Shown: positions 19,140 to 28,449 of the stretch, in pieces
How the letters are laid out: each line of letters starts with the position of its first letter
Position numbering within the stretch: the first letter of the stretch is position 1
Assembly (NCBI GenBank): GCA_003427395.1
Contig: BFEA01000132.1
Coordinates: forward strand, 334,363-365,138
Direction: 5' to 3'
Source of the DNA: Chara braunii
Lineage: Eukaryota > Streptophyta > Charophyceae > Charales > Characeae
Length of the DNA stretch: 30,776 nt
The notes under the pieces: model-generated
What the model was told of the DNA's origin: nothing
Database searches by the model: none
Seen by the model: only the letters and a program-made list of their open reading frames with translations
Position numbers and translations under genes: made by a program

Positions 19140-20900
19140 ATGATACAAGGACCATCGCAGCATGCGTCGAAACCACTGAGAGAAACGCGTCACATGCGTA
19201 GGATAGCGACGTTGGTGGGAGCGCATGTAGCAGGTCCAACCCTTAGCAAGGGTTGGTGGGGAATGCCCACGCGAAAGCATACGACGAGTAAGTGTTGTAG
19301 CTGCAGTTCGAAAGTCCTGCCAATTGTTAGCAGGGAAGTCCCAAGCAGCCGCTTTATCAAAGACGCTCATGCGAAGCGAGCCATCGGAACGAACCCGTAG
19401 ATGCATACCTAAAAAGGTACAGGAGCCATCTATAGCTGTAGTCTCCTTCCACTCAAGCCCATAGCGCTCTGGTGGAGGAGGTAATTGTCCCCATGAAAGA
19501 ACATCATCAATGAGGCGATAGGTGAAGGCATATTGTTGAGCAGCTTGAAGATCATGTTGTCATCGACAAAGCGTGCTTCATCCCAGTACAGCGTATGATT
19601 AGAAATTTCTGGGCCAGCATTCGTTCCCATTGGAATACCGATAATTTGTTTCTGAAGCGTGCCATCTCTCGTGCATAGAAAAGTGTTTTGTACAACAAAG
19701 CGAAGATGCTGGAGAATCTGAGAAACAGAAAGGGTATCCGGGCCTGAATCAGTTGTCCATTGGCCACAACGAGGTCCTCGAATAACCATGTTGAGGGCAA
19801 CGCAACGTGAATGCGTGCGAGCTTGCCGAAGGGCATAAGCATGAGCTTCATCAACAGCTTTTGCCACATTATTCAGAATGCGGTCAAAAGGAAGGTTGGT
19901 GTACATTGTGGAAATCAACAGTGCGAGGAGAGCGGCCACAAAGAGACGATGCATTGCTTTTCAAGTCAATCGCCACTTCATCGGCACTCTGAACGATCCA
20001 ACACCCTCGAACACCAACCTGTTGATAGAGCTCAGTGCTTTCTCGCGAAGAGTAGAGATCACTCCTTGCAAAGCAGCGTTGAGATACGACGAAGTAGTCG
20101 TTGTGCTAGCCAAGGGTTTGTGAGGAGGCCGTTCATGAATGGTGCAAATTGTTGGACGAGGGCGAGCACTCAGGGGAACAACACTGTAATTTTGTGTTGC
20201 AACTCCAAGAATGCTACGAAGAGTTGGAGGAGACTTGTGAGCTTTGAGTACATAGTAAAGGTAAGGTAGGGTATCAGTGTGGGTGTAACCCCAATGGTGA
20301 TTCCACACTGCATGGTGGTCAAGGACATCAGCAACGGACTCTTGAGGACGAGTATAAGTGGGACTATCCAAATGGGTAGAGAGATGAAACAGATACCAAT
20401 TCTTGCAGCAAATTGCCAAATTGTGTGATGTTTTGTCCACAAGGACAATGGCAAAGTGTTGTTGAAGATGGTGCAAGGAGGCATGTGTAGAACGTAGTGA
20501 ACGTGTCTGGCTCACATGATTGGAGAACGAAGATGCATTGGATTGACGATGCGCAAGGATTGCAAAACGCCAACTGTTCAGCTTCTGAGAAAGAGACGAG
20601 AAAGAAGCAGATCGAGAATGCCCGGCCAACAACCTTTTGTAATTGGCAATGTACTCATCTAGTCCAATTGCCAGTGCCTGGAGCACATCGGCAGTTTCCC
20701 CATTCAGCCGATACTTCGAGCCTTCTTGAAAAAGGTTGCGAAGGCTATCATCGGAGATGATATTGTAGTCAACAGACACAATATGGCCATCCACAAGATC
20801 TGAACAATGTGGAAAGGCTCTGCAGCATTCACAATCAGAGGAGTCGGGTAAGGTAATGCCAGGAGTAACACTCGAGGCCACATCAGTGAAGTTACAAAAC
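19140..20900 (-). pseudogene. Penelope-like reverse transcriptase (broken)
   Basis: The N-terminal block has a Cys cluster (CECC) and DGHIVSVD, then LFQEGSKYRL. Next come FAIVLVDKTSHN and LPYLYYVLKAHKSPPTLRSI, blocks typical of Penelope-type RTs. Motif A appears as TVDF and YTNLPF in neighbouring frames near 19910-19930, split by small indels. IIGIPMGTNAGPEISN is the conserved block before motif C. Motif C is in the next frame as YRLIDDVLSWG at about 19520; the frameshift lies between LYWDEARFVDD and it. The thumb follows: GSLRMSVFDK, RGHSPPTLAKGW and RRYPTHVTRFSQWF. An in-frame stop lies at about 19958. Catalytic residues are largely kept but no single frame is intact. Confidence 0.8.
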
Positions 20901-21183
20901 TGGACACGCGTGGTGGCATCAGTTTGTCACATACACGAACATGTGTGGCTGCTTGAGGGTCGGGGTGCAATGCAACTACATCTGGCAATTGTAACACCTG
21001 GCGCAAGTTTGTAGCACGAGCTACCTCATACGCATGTACAACCTTGATGTGGTCAGTAAACGGGTCACGAGGCTGTGCTGTGTAACGTTGGCGGGTATGC
21101 TGCGATTTTCGGATGAGGCATTCGAGTTCTCGAATGTCTGCTGTCATGTCTGCATTGGAGACATTATTGTAGAGCCATTGCAA
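20704..21183 (-). pseudogene. Region between GIY-YIG and RT of Penelope-like element
   Basis: The minus-strand frame starts MQWLYNNVSNADMTADIREL, followed by a basic helix-like stretch (RELECLIRKSQHTRQRY) and a segment ending KLMPPRV. After KLMPPRV the coding signal jumps frame at about 20900 and continues as the start of the RT module (VASSVTPGITLPDSSDC). I recognise no named domain here. It is probably a coiled or basic linker of the polyprotein. Confidence 0.4.
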
Positions 21184-21220
21184 AAGTCGTACCCGCCATG
21201 CTGGTGTTGCTTGCTCAATA

Positions 21221-22168
21221 TCAGCCTTGCAAACACCAATTACCCGAAGCAGCTTCAGTGAGAAGGCGATGCAGTGAGGTACGAATCATAAGTTGGGGGC
21301 CCGAACGAAGATCAACAGCAAAGGACCTAACCGAAGGTGTTGGCAAGAGACGTAAACAGTGAGGGGGTGTTGGCAAGAGAGGTAAACAGTGAGCGGGTGT
21401 AGATAAAATGGATGCAGCATAAGAGCCAACAGGTGTTGGTAAAAGGGGTGCTATGTGAGAAGGATCAGTCGGTGCAGGAACGGATGGAGCAGCAATAGAT
21501 GTGGTAGGGAGGGAAACAGGAGGAGCTGAGGCATGAGGAGGTAGAGGGGGCTGAGGAGCAAAGGGACGAGGGCCCATTTGTGTCCAACGCTGAGGGTGGA
21601 AGTGTCGTCGTGGAGACGGCAGTCTAGCCATTGGAAGGACTGCATTGAAACCGACCGGGTGAAGAGTCCGAAGTTTACGAACCCAAAAACCCTCGCGGGG
21701 TGCAGCAGCCCGCCGAAAGAGGGCATGATCAACAAGACCTTCAGACGTCTGATAAAGGGTAGGATCAATGCATTCCAAGGGCCAAGCAGCGAAGTTGAAT
21801 GCTGGTTGCCCACACATTGCACGGTAGAGATGGCGGTGGCGAAAAGCAGCAGAAGAGCGCCGTGTATGCCAATGCTCTTGCAGCCGTTGATGTGCAGAAT
21901 GCATATTCTGTCCAACATAAAAACGTCCTGAAGGCAAATGAACAATTGCATAAATCACTCCTCGAACAGAGAGGGGGTCCATACCTGGTTCAAGGGGTTG
22001 TTGATCAACACCTCGCAGTTGCAACTCAAATCGCTCTGCTTGCACAACACTGTTAAGAAGACGGAGTTGTTTCTTGCGCCAACCTCCTGCAGAATACAAG
22101 TTAGTATTCCACTCCAGGTGTGCACGCCAATCTACACGATGAGAGACAGATGCCTGGCGGTTTGACAT
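21221..22168 (-). pseudogene. GIY-YIG endonuclease domain of Penelope-like element
   Basis: The open stretch of 315 codons begins at an ATG (22168). Residues 70-86 contain GVIYAI followed by GRFYVG, the paired GIY and YIG strands. RLQEHW (R95) follows, with the conserved catalytic Arg. REGFWVRKLRTLHPVGFN at 158-175 supplies the catalytic Glu (E159) and the Asn near the end of the fold (N175). All key residues appear kept. The domain nicks DNA to start target-primed reverse transcription. After residue 180 comes a Pro/Ala-rich linker with a 30-base-type duplication (LLPTP...HCL) near 21330-21400. A frameshift and stops at about 21200 separate it from the RT. Confidence 0.8.
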
Positions 22169-22309
22169 GTGAGCTTAAGGATACCGAACAGTGTCCAAGA
22201 GGAAAGCTTCGTATAGCACCTGCCATGCCAGCGGCAGGAAATCTCCCGAGAGGGGTGGGAAGTATCGAGGTAGCCCCTTGATTATTTCTTAGTTGTAAAT
22301 TCATTGTTG

Positions 22310-22443
22310 ATGGGTTCAGCCTCCTGATTAGTCGGCGAAACTCCGACGAAACAGTTTGTCACAGCCCCTCGTTTGTTGTCCTCTTCTCCCTCTCTGCCTA
22401 CGGTTTACCGGGCAGTTCTATTTGACGATATATATATATATAC
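22310..22443 (+). repeat. Inverted terminal copy of the hammerhead repeat
   Basis: Bases 22321-22425 are the reverse complement of 15926-16030 with only two differences and no gaps. The preceding GGGTTCAGCC matches the flank of motif C. An (AT)n run follows at 22428-22443, as it does beside unit A. The repeat sits upstream of the GIY-YIG start on the element's 5' side but points the opposite way, so the element is bounded by inverted, not direct, repeats. Confidence 0.85.
22324..22360 (+). ncRNA. Hammerhead ribozyme motif D, probably inactive
   Basis: The plus strand reads CTGATTA, stem II GTCGG/CCGAC with loop CGAAACT, GAA, stem III ACA/TGT, C. Compared with motifs A-C it has one loop change and a T in place of the invariant G of CUGANGA (position G8, the general acid). 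Loss of G8 should abolish cleavage. It also lies antisense to the element's coding strand. Confidence 0.7.
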
Positions 22444-23292
22444 CGTGATATACGATATATATACATCAGTTTAGGGCTGAATGAAAACCATGCAAGGGCG
22501 GACCGAATGAAAGGTCTGTGCATTCATTTTTGGAACTCCTGTAGAAAGGCCGTTCTAGGGCGGCGGCAACATGCTGGAGTTCGTCACTTCGATTCCGAGG
22601 GGCTGGAAAACGACCTTGGGGTAGCGGGCAGCTATGTGTGAGAGGTTTCGAGTGTCACATCGACTTCACTGGGGCGGCAACGGCCTTGGGGCAGCTAGCA
22701 GACAGGCTCCAAAGCTCAGTGAGCTGGCAGGACAGGAACAGAGGGTTGCATGTGGCAAACCAGCGGGACAGGAACAGTGGGTGCATGCGGCAAACCGGTG
22801 CGACAAGAGCGGGGGGTTACCTTGCTGGCACATGCAGTCGTCCTGCATGTGTGAGCGAGACAGGGGGAGGGGGCGTGCCACGCTGGTGCAGGCATGCACC
22901 CTTAAGGAGAGAGGGGGGAGGGGTGTACAACGCTGGTGCGTGCATTGTTTCTGAATAATGATGTTCATTAAACTTCATTTAAATTTTCATTTAACAAAAA
23001 AAGAAGAAATGTACCTGGGCAGAAGGTCGTAGCCACCTGATTGCAGATAGGCCTACTACTAAATTTCAGTCTAGGCAGCGAGAGTGCGCAGTTGGGCATA
23101 TTTCCAGGTTTCTGGGCGGGTCAGGTGCAGTTTGGAAAAACCCGCTGTCCAGTTTGGACAGCTCGCCAGAAATTTTGTTTGGAGTTGGGGCTGGGCACAG
23201 ACTAGTTTTTTTTTTGCAGACCAGATTTGGGTCGGATGCAGTATGCAACATACACAGATTGCAGGCACTGATCTCAGCGGACTTCCAATATG
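22444..23292. other. Unassigned stretch with short tandem repeats
   Basis: No gene was recognised. Degenerate units of about 36 bases (GACAGGAACAG ... GGCAAACC) repeat about three times at 22728-22815. Two related GGGGGAGGGG-type segments (GCTGGTGCAGGCATGCA, GCTGGTGCGTGCATTG) lie at 22870-22950. The open frames here are GC-rich by-products of these repeats. An A run lies at 22996-23002. Confidence 0.5.
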
Positions 23293-23304
23293 TGGAGGAG
23301 GAAG
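23293..23304 (+). promoter_or_regulatory. Possible polypurine tract
   Basis: A purine-rich run (GTGGAGGAGGAAG, 23292-23304) lies directly before the TG that starts the right LTR. LTR retrotransposons prime plus-strand DNA from such a tract next to the 3' LTR. The left LTR at 2075 has no comparable tract at that exact place, although a GAGAGAG run lies a few bases further away. Confidence 0.45.
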
Positions 23305-24235
23305 TGCGAGGAATGAGCCCTCGCACGGCCTTTTACCACACTATCGGGGCCCCCAGAAAGCCTCGTCCCCACCCTAACTGAAGGTGGGCCTGCATTACAA
23401 CCTTATTTTTGCCATTTCTGCACTTTGGGGCGCCAGACAGTTACCTCGTGCCAGATGGTTACAAGGTCCACGCCAGTGTGACCACAACAGTGTAGGCCCT
23501 CTGGGCTTTTCCAGGCAGCAACATGGCTCCACGCCTGTCGGCCAATGGGAAAGCAACGAGTGACGCTGGCCACGTCCCACAGTTGGAATGCTCAACTGTT
23601 GCGGGCCCACGCCGCTGAAGCAGGCCAGCACTTTCCATATAGGAAAGTGTCATGCCCTGGGAGGCTCATTCTGGCCTTGCGTGACTGGGCGGCCAAGCTG
23701 CGGAAACAGAGAGCTGGCATGTGGCCTGGGTGCTGGCTGGAGGTGCACAAAGGTGCCGAGAGTGGTGAGGGGTGCTGCTGGAGCAGAGGGCGCAAGAGGC
23801 CACAGCAGGGCCTGCTCACGGCAATGCTGGTGTGGACGATGGTGGGAACCAGAAGGTGGTGAGAGAGAGAGAGAGTAGAGACATATACCTGGTGTATGCG
23901 GCAGAGTCTGCATGGGCAACTTGGTCTCGTACACTGGTCTTTGGCGAAAGTGATTCTGGTTGCATGTCGTAGTGCGGGCTAGCATAGGCTCTGAGAAGTC
24001 ATAATGGGCGCTGAGCGCCAATCAAGAAGGGCGATATTGGATACATTATTGGTGGCGAGAAGAGGCTGACATTGACATTTGAGTTCATTGCATTGCTCTT
24101 ATTTTGTTTGTATCTCAGTGCATTCTGCTGTCTGCTTGGGCCACGACTATCTGGTCTTCAATGTGATCTTGCAATTTGATTTTGTGATCTTGCAATTTGA
24201 TTTTCTGTCTATCGATCTCACTCATTTTCCTTGCA
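23305..24235 (+). repeat. LTR, right copy (probable 3' LTR)
   Basis: This copy is homologous to 2075-3053 in the same orientation. It starts TGCGAGG, forming a hairpin with CCTCGCA a few bases on, and ends TTGCA. Both copies share CTATCGGGGCCCCCAG, GGCGCCAGACAGTTACCTC, a GAGAGA run and CACGACTATCTGGT. This copy has an extra 21-base tandem duplication (GATCTTGCAATTTGATTTTG region, about 24165-24207) and several indels. Divergence of roughly 15-20% by eye indicates an old element. Confidence 0.65.
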
Positions 24236-24540
24236 CATGGTTCCGAACTTGCCTACGGCCTTGTACTTGTGGTGTCCCCTAGATACTACCGGGTTTAGAA
24301 AAAGGGCGAGACAGAGCGCTGCCTGCCCAAAGGGTGCCTCCCACAAACGGGAAAATAGAAAAAACTGTGCTTTCAGAGCATGGCAAAAACGAAAACAGAA
24401 TATACGCAACTGCACTTGTCTTCCCGCTTTACGTGTGCAGCCACCCCCTCCCCCATTTCTCCATTGCTGACACAGGTGCTTTGCTGGCGAAGAGGAGCCC
24501 ACGTGTCACTTCTGCGACCGATACAACTACAAGCGCTCTT
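24236..24540. other. Unassigned spacer
   Basis: This stretch lies between the right LTR and the G/GA tract. No gene or repeat was identified, and the short open frames on both strands show no family motif. Confidence 0.4.
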
Positions 24541-24541
24541 T

Positions 24542-24561
24542 GGGGGGGGGGGGGGGGGGGG

Positions 24562-24631
<70 letters not shown>
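24542..24631. repeat. (G)23(GA)n microsatellite
   Basis: A run of 23 G is followed directly by about 34 GA dinucleotides. Long open frames across it on both strands (poly Arg-Glu, poly Ser-Leu) are artefacts of the repeat. Confidence 0.98.
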
Positions 24632-24633
<2 letters not shown>

Positions 24634-24793
24634 GGCACCATAAGGGGAGGTTCTTCGAAGAATGAAAGCCACGGTGAGAAGGAAAAAGACTTACCTTGTT
24701 GGCCTTCGGCATGGGAGCTCCAGTAATACACATTGTTGAAATTGACATCAGTGGAAGCGGCATCGTGCTGAACAGCACAGAGTTCCTCATTCG

Positions 24794-24796
<3 letters not shown>

Positions 24797-24837
<41 letters not shown>
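24797..24837. repeat. (CT)n microsatellite
   Basis: About 20 CT units directly precede the short inverted-repeat element at 24838. Confidence 0.97.
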
Positions 24838-24840
<3 letters not shown>

Positions 24841-24958
24841 CTACCGTCTTCCCCCGAACACAATGCACTCTCATTTTGGCTGCACTGGAAACATAGCTTG
24901 TAAGCCTTGCATACATTTGTTATCAGGGTGCGTTGTGCTCGTGGAAAGACGGTAGCGC
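24838..24958. mobile_element. Short inverted-repeat element 1 (MITE-like)
   Basis: The left end reads GCACTACCGTCTTCCCCCG, then AACACAATGCAC. The reverse complement of the right end reads GCGCTACCGTCTTTCCACG, then AGCACAACGCAC. The ends thus form an imperfect inverted repeat of about 31 bases around a 60-base core (CATTTTGGCTGCACTGGAAA ... TTGTTATCAGG). It is bounded on both sides by CT microsatellite. It has no coding potential. Confidence 0.6.
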
Positions 24959-24962
24959 ACAT

Positions 24963-24963
<1 letters not shown>

Positions 24964-25021
<58 letters not shown>
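24964..25021. repeat. (CT)n microsatellite
   Basis: About 28 CT units separate the two related short inverted-repeat elements. Confidence 0.97.
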
Positions 25022-25024
<3 letters not shown>

Positions 25025-25041
25025 CCCCCCCTACACTATCC

Positions 25042-25219
25042 ACACTACCGTCTTCCCTCGAACACAACGTACCCTCATTTTGGCCGCACCCAACTGGAAA
25101 GATAGCTTGTACACATTCGTTATCAGGGTGTGAAGCCATTTTGGCTACAATGGATGGGAAAGAGAGCTTTTATACATTCGTTATCACGGTGCGTTGTGTT
25201 TGGGGGAAGACGGTAGCAC
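25042..25219. mobile_element. Short inverted-repeat element 2 (MITE-like)
   Basis: The ends CACTACCGTCTTCCCTCG and (reverse complement of the right end) GTGCTACCGTCTTCCCCC match element 1. The core is a longer version: a block of about 55 bases containing CATTCGTTATCA and the preceding GGAAAG-A-AGCTT segment is present twice in tandem. It is clearly the same family as 24838-24958. Confidence 0.6.
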
Positions 25220-26329
25220 TCCAGAGACTTGCAGCCAAGGGGGAGAGAAGACCCTCAACGCTTTCCATATCTGCCTCACCTCTGGATGAAACTTCCCATT
25301 TTCTTTTCATTTGTACCTAGGCTCCTCGCCTTGCCCTCTTGGGACTTTCACAGGCAACACTCAGGAAGATCTTACTGACAATGCTAAGAACAAACAGCCA
25401 CTTGCCCTTACTGGAGGTACGCTTCTAGAGTAGGCTCTCAACCTCACAGAAGGGACAAAATCTTAATTCAGAAGGTTAAGGTAGGGTACTGACCTGATGA
25501 GCCTGGTGGTAGCAGGCAGACCTTTGCAGATCTGGCAGCTTGTTCACTTGTTGAAAGGTGGCACCTCTTTGAAGGGTCTTTGCTGACGTGGGAAGCATTT
25601 GCCAGCCATCTTGTTCACGTGTTGAAAGACACCTCTTGAAATGTCATTTACGACATGTTGGAAGCATATGGCATGCATCGCTTCAAAATGTCTTTGTTGG
25701 TCTCTGAAGCATCTGTCTGGCATGGCTTTGAACTTGGGAGTTGCTTTTGCTGATGATGGAACCATCTGACAGGTCTCACAGAAAGTGACAAAACACTCGT
25801 CTGTGACGCCACAGCAGCAATGCCTTGTTCTCACGTGGTCCCACGTGAAAAACTTGATTCAAGCGAAGAAAAGCCTTCCTTAAATCATCATGTTGTTGAG
25901 TGTCACCCACAGACCGTGATGCAGATAACGATGTGGCACGAGAGCACCGGAGTCCCAGTCTTCAGGGTTGCCCAAAATCAAAGGCACTGAAAGAACCTGA
26001 CCTCGGAGCAGATTTCAGAGGGGGTCGAGATCCAGAACCAGAACAAACAATCGATAGATAGACCTACAAGAATGTGGTCCAGTGGAGGAGGCTATCAAGG
26101 AACAATCAAACTATCTCGATATGGCATGAAAAATCTAATCATTGGACCTAAGATTATCCTTCAGGATACCCATGCGAAAAGGAATTATCCAGAGAAAACT
26201 GGAAAAGGGAAAGAGTAAGAGGTAACAAACTTGTACCTCCTAAAGTGCATGCAAGTGAGAAAATATATGCAAGATTGGGCAACGGTGTCTCACAATGGTT
26301 CACCAGAATGAGAAGCGGAGTGGGTGGAA
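25220..26329. other. Unassigned stretch
   Basis: No gene was assigned. A minus-strand open frame at 25544-25834 contains FVTFCETCQMVPSSAKA, which faintly recalls the zinc-finger end of a retrotransposon integrase, but no supporting block precedes or follows it. The direct repeat TTGTTCACTTGTTGAAAG / TTGTTCACGTGTTGAAAG occurs near 25540 and 25611. Confidence 0.35.
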
Positions 26330-26726
26330 GACGGTAATGGAGGGGGGAAGGGGGGGGGGGGTAATCAAGCCGGACTCAGTTGTTTTCCACTTGGAGAGGT
26401 GAAGAATGTGCAGGATTCAGCAGAACGATTTTGAAAAGGCTTCACTCAACAGGAGTGGAATACAGCATGTACAGAGTACTGAGATCAAGAGAACATGAAA
26501 GTCGATGAAACTGAAACTACTTCCTAGACGGGAATGGAGGGGGGAAGGGGGGGGGGGGGGTAATCAAGCCGGACTCAGTTGTTTTCCACTTGGAAAGGTG
26601 AAGAATGTGCAGGATTCAGCAGAACGATTTTGAAAAGGCTTCGCTCAACAGGAGTGGAATACAGCATGTACAGAGTACTGAGATCAAGAGAACATGAAAG
26701 TCGATGAAAATGAAACTACTTCCTAA
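26330..26726. repeat. 197-bp tandem duplication with G-run
   Basis: Bases 26330-26526 and 26527-26726 are two nearly identical copies. They start GACGGTAATGGAGGGG and GACGGGAATGGAGGGG and run through GTAATCAAGCCGGACTCAG to ACTACTTCCTA. They differ by a few substitutions and by G-run length (12 versus 13 or so). This is a recent local duplication with no gene in it. Confidence 0.93.
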
Positions 26727-27093
26727 CCAGACTTCCTCAATGATAAATCCGGCATAACACGTCAACCCTTGATAAAGAGAACATGAAAAATGAAACAACT
26801 TCCTCACCAGACTTTCCCGATTGTAAATCTGATACGACTTTCCCGATTGTAAATCCGATATGACAAACCCAAAGGCCAATTAAGAAGGCTTACTTGGCAG
26901 AAGAAAGCATTACTTGCGGCAGCTGCACAGGGATGAGGTGCGCGCTCAGGGCAGGTGATCGATTTCTCCATCTCCCCCTCTGCCTCCACATTTTCCTTCC
27001 TCAACGCCTGTGCATCGTTGTGTCATGACATGTATATTATGGGTGTCATGGTCCTCACGTCTTCCTCTCCCTCCTCTTCTTCCCCCTCCAGCC
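26727..27093. other. Unassigned stretch with short repeats
   Basis: Short repeated phrases occur: ACTTTCCCGATTGTAAATC at 26812 and 26830, and AGAGAACATGAAA again at 26776. No coding region was recognised. The following 26960-27350 is strongly pyrimidine-rich on the plus strand. Confidence 0.4.
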
Positions 27094-27269
27094 CCTTCCC
27101 ACACCTCCTTCCCACACTTGCTCACAATGGTTCCTCTTACCACAGAGCGTCACATCCATGTGGTCTTCAGTGCATCCTTCTCCTTCCCACACCTCCTTCC
27201 CACACTTGCTCACAATCGTTCCTCTTACCACAGAGCGCCAAATCCATGTGGTCTTCAGAACATCCTTCT
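27094..27269. repeat. 88-bp tandem duplication
   Basis: Two copies, 88 bases apart, share CACACCTCCTTCCCACACTT, then GCTCACAAT, CCTCTTACCACAGAGCG and ATCCATGTGGTCTTCAG, with about six differences. They lie in a C/T-rich tract. Open frames across them are Ser/Pro-rich artefacts. Confidence 0.85.
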
Positions 27270-28140
27270 CACTCCTGCATCCCTATTCCTCTTCCCCCGT
27301 TCCTCCCTGCTGCTGTTCCACCCCCTTATCCCCATGCTTGTTGTGGCTAACATGACAGTCAGGAGCAATACAAGGAAGGCTTTGTATTGCATCACCTGAA
27401 AATACTGTATGACGTTTTCCTCCAACACCATACATTGTAGCACGATAGCCACAACTTTTCTTCTTTAAACTGCTACTGCTATGTGCTCCTCCACCACAAA
27501 AACGAATCTACAGGGCCAACTAAGAAAAGGCCAACCTCAATTGTCACCCCAGTCGGTTTCTGCCCAGCTGCCATTTTTTGGGCTTCCTAGCCTATCCCAA
27601 CCAGCTACACAGACGTGTTGTTGCCGTGTGACAAGCCCAATGATGCTTTCTTTTAAGTATATATTCTTTGTAGGTATAGCAATAGAGATCATGGTGGCCC
27701 AGCCAAAGTCCCTAGTGATGCACCCAGCCTGACAAACAGTGCAAAGAATTCAGAGATATAGAGGAATCGAATGAAGGTGGTATCGATGAGACTTAGCCAA
27801 GATTCTGACTGCACAAAGTTACACCATGGACGGAGCGGGATCTTCACGAGTTTTCTAAAATAAGCTCATGGACTTCCAAAAAAAAAAAAAAAAAAGAATG
27901 ATATCAAAATCTCAAGAGAGTGTTGGAGCCTGGAGGCACTCTATGAAGTCCTGCAAACATCCAGGGTGAAACTTCAGGAAGGAAACGAAAAGGATCAGGG
28001 GAAGAGAAGCTTCACCTATAGGAAATCCATGTATAGGATGCATTAGGATCTCATCCGGACAATGGTGAGCCAAAATCTGGATTGGTATTGATGATTGTCA
28101 GCGAAAATCGGGATCGGTATTGTTTGCATCCGGCTGAACC
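27270..28140. other. Unassigned stretch
   Basis: No gene was recognised. A run of about 17 A lies at 27879-27895. A short repeated phrase (GATTGGTATTGATGATTGTC and GATCGGTATTG) lies near 28080-28120. Short frames show no motif. Confidence 0.4.
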
Positions 28141-28157
28141 GATGATCATAGCTGAAT

Positions 28158-28349
28158 GTGTCATTCAGTCACTTTGATGAGGCATACACAAATCAGTGGA
28201 AGGAATCAGCAAATAGGATTGTACAGATGTTATCAGCTTTTTGTACAGAAGACGGAACTCTAGTAGATCTTAACATCAACAGTGCCAACAACTCGGGATA
28301 CTTGTCGGGGTCGAATGAAAAGCCGGTCACATATGCGAAGCTCAGATAG
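28158..28349 (+). CDS. Possible exon, unrecognised
   Basis: This short open stretch reads MSFSHFDEAYTNQWKESANR, then LSAFCTEDGTLVDLNINSAN and KPVTYAKLR. Composition is unbiased and protein-like, unlike the repeat-derived frames around it. In the same frame, after one stop, LQADYSLMHTSAEDILPQP and RVFVAS follow to about 28440. A GGTAAGT at 28465 could be a 5' splice site. No known family was recognised. It may be an exon of a host gene or a captured fragment. The start codon is not established. Confidence 0.25.
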   Translation: MSFSHFDEAYTNQWKESANRIVQMLSAFCTEDGTLVDLNINSANNSGYLSGSNEKPVTYAKLR

Positions 28350-28449
28350 CTGCAAGCAGATTACTCCCTGATGCACACTTCTGCTGAGGATATCCTGCCG
28401 CAGCCTGGCCAAGATCCCAGGGTCTTCGTAGCTAGTAACTGCTGACACA

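Larger units (their letters stand above)
16604..22300 (-). mobile_element. Penelope-like element, permuted type (copy 3, most complete)
   Basis: Reading the minus strand from 22168, the element encodes an N-terminal GIY-YIG endonuclease and a proline-rich linker. Then come a reverse transcriptase of Penelope type, a pentapeptide minisatellite, a linker, a Josephin-like protease and two RING-like fingers. It ends in a 3' UTR and hammerhead repeats. In classical Penelope elements the endonuclease follows the RT. Endonuclease-first elements form the Naiad/Chlamys-type clade reported from green algae, protists and invertebrates. Frames change at least five times and stops occur, so this copy is not autonomous. 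Its outer inverted repeats (15926-16030 and 22321-22425) are 103/105 identical. Confidence 0.75.

Noticed and set aside
21578-21931. Plus-strand open frame opposite the GIY-YIG domain
   Set aside because: It has no motif and lies antisense to a well-supported endonuclease.
24373-25139. Long open frames on both strands with poly Arg-Glu or poly Ser-Leu
   Set aside because: They arise only because GA/CT dinucleotide repeats contain no stop codons.
25544-25834. Integrase-like CETCQ motif
   Set aside because: It is a single short match without the His pair, the WWP block or a catalytic core nearby.
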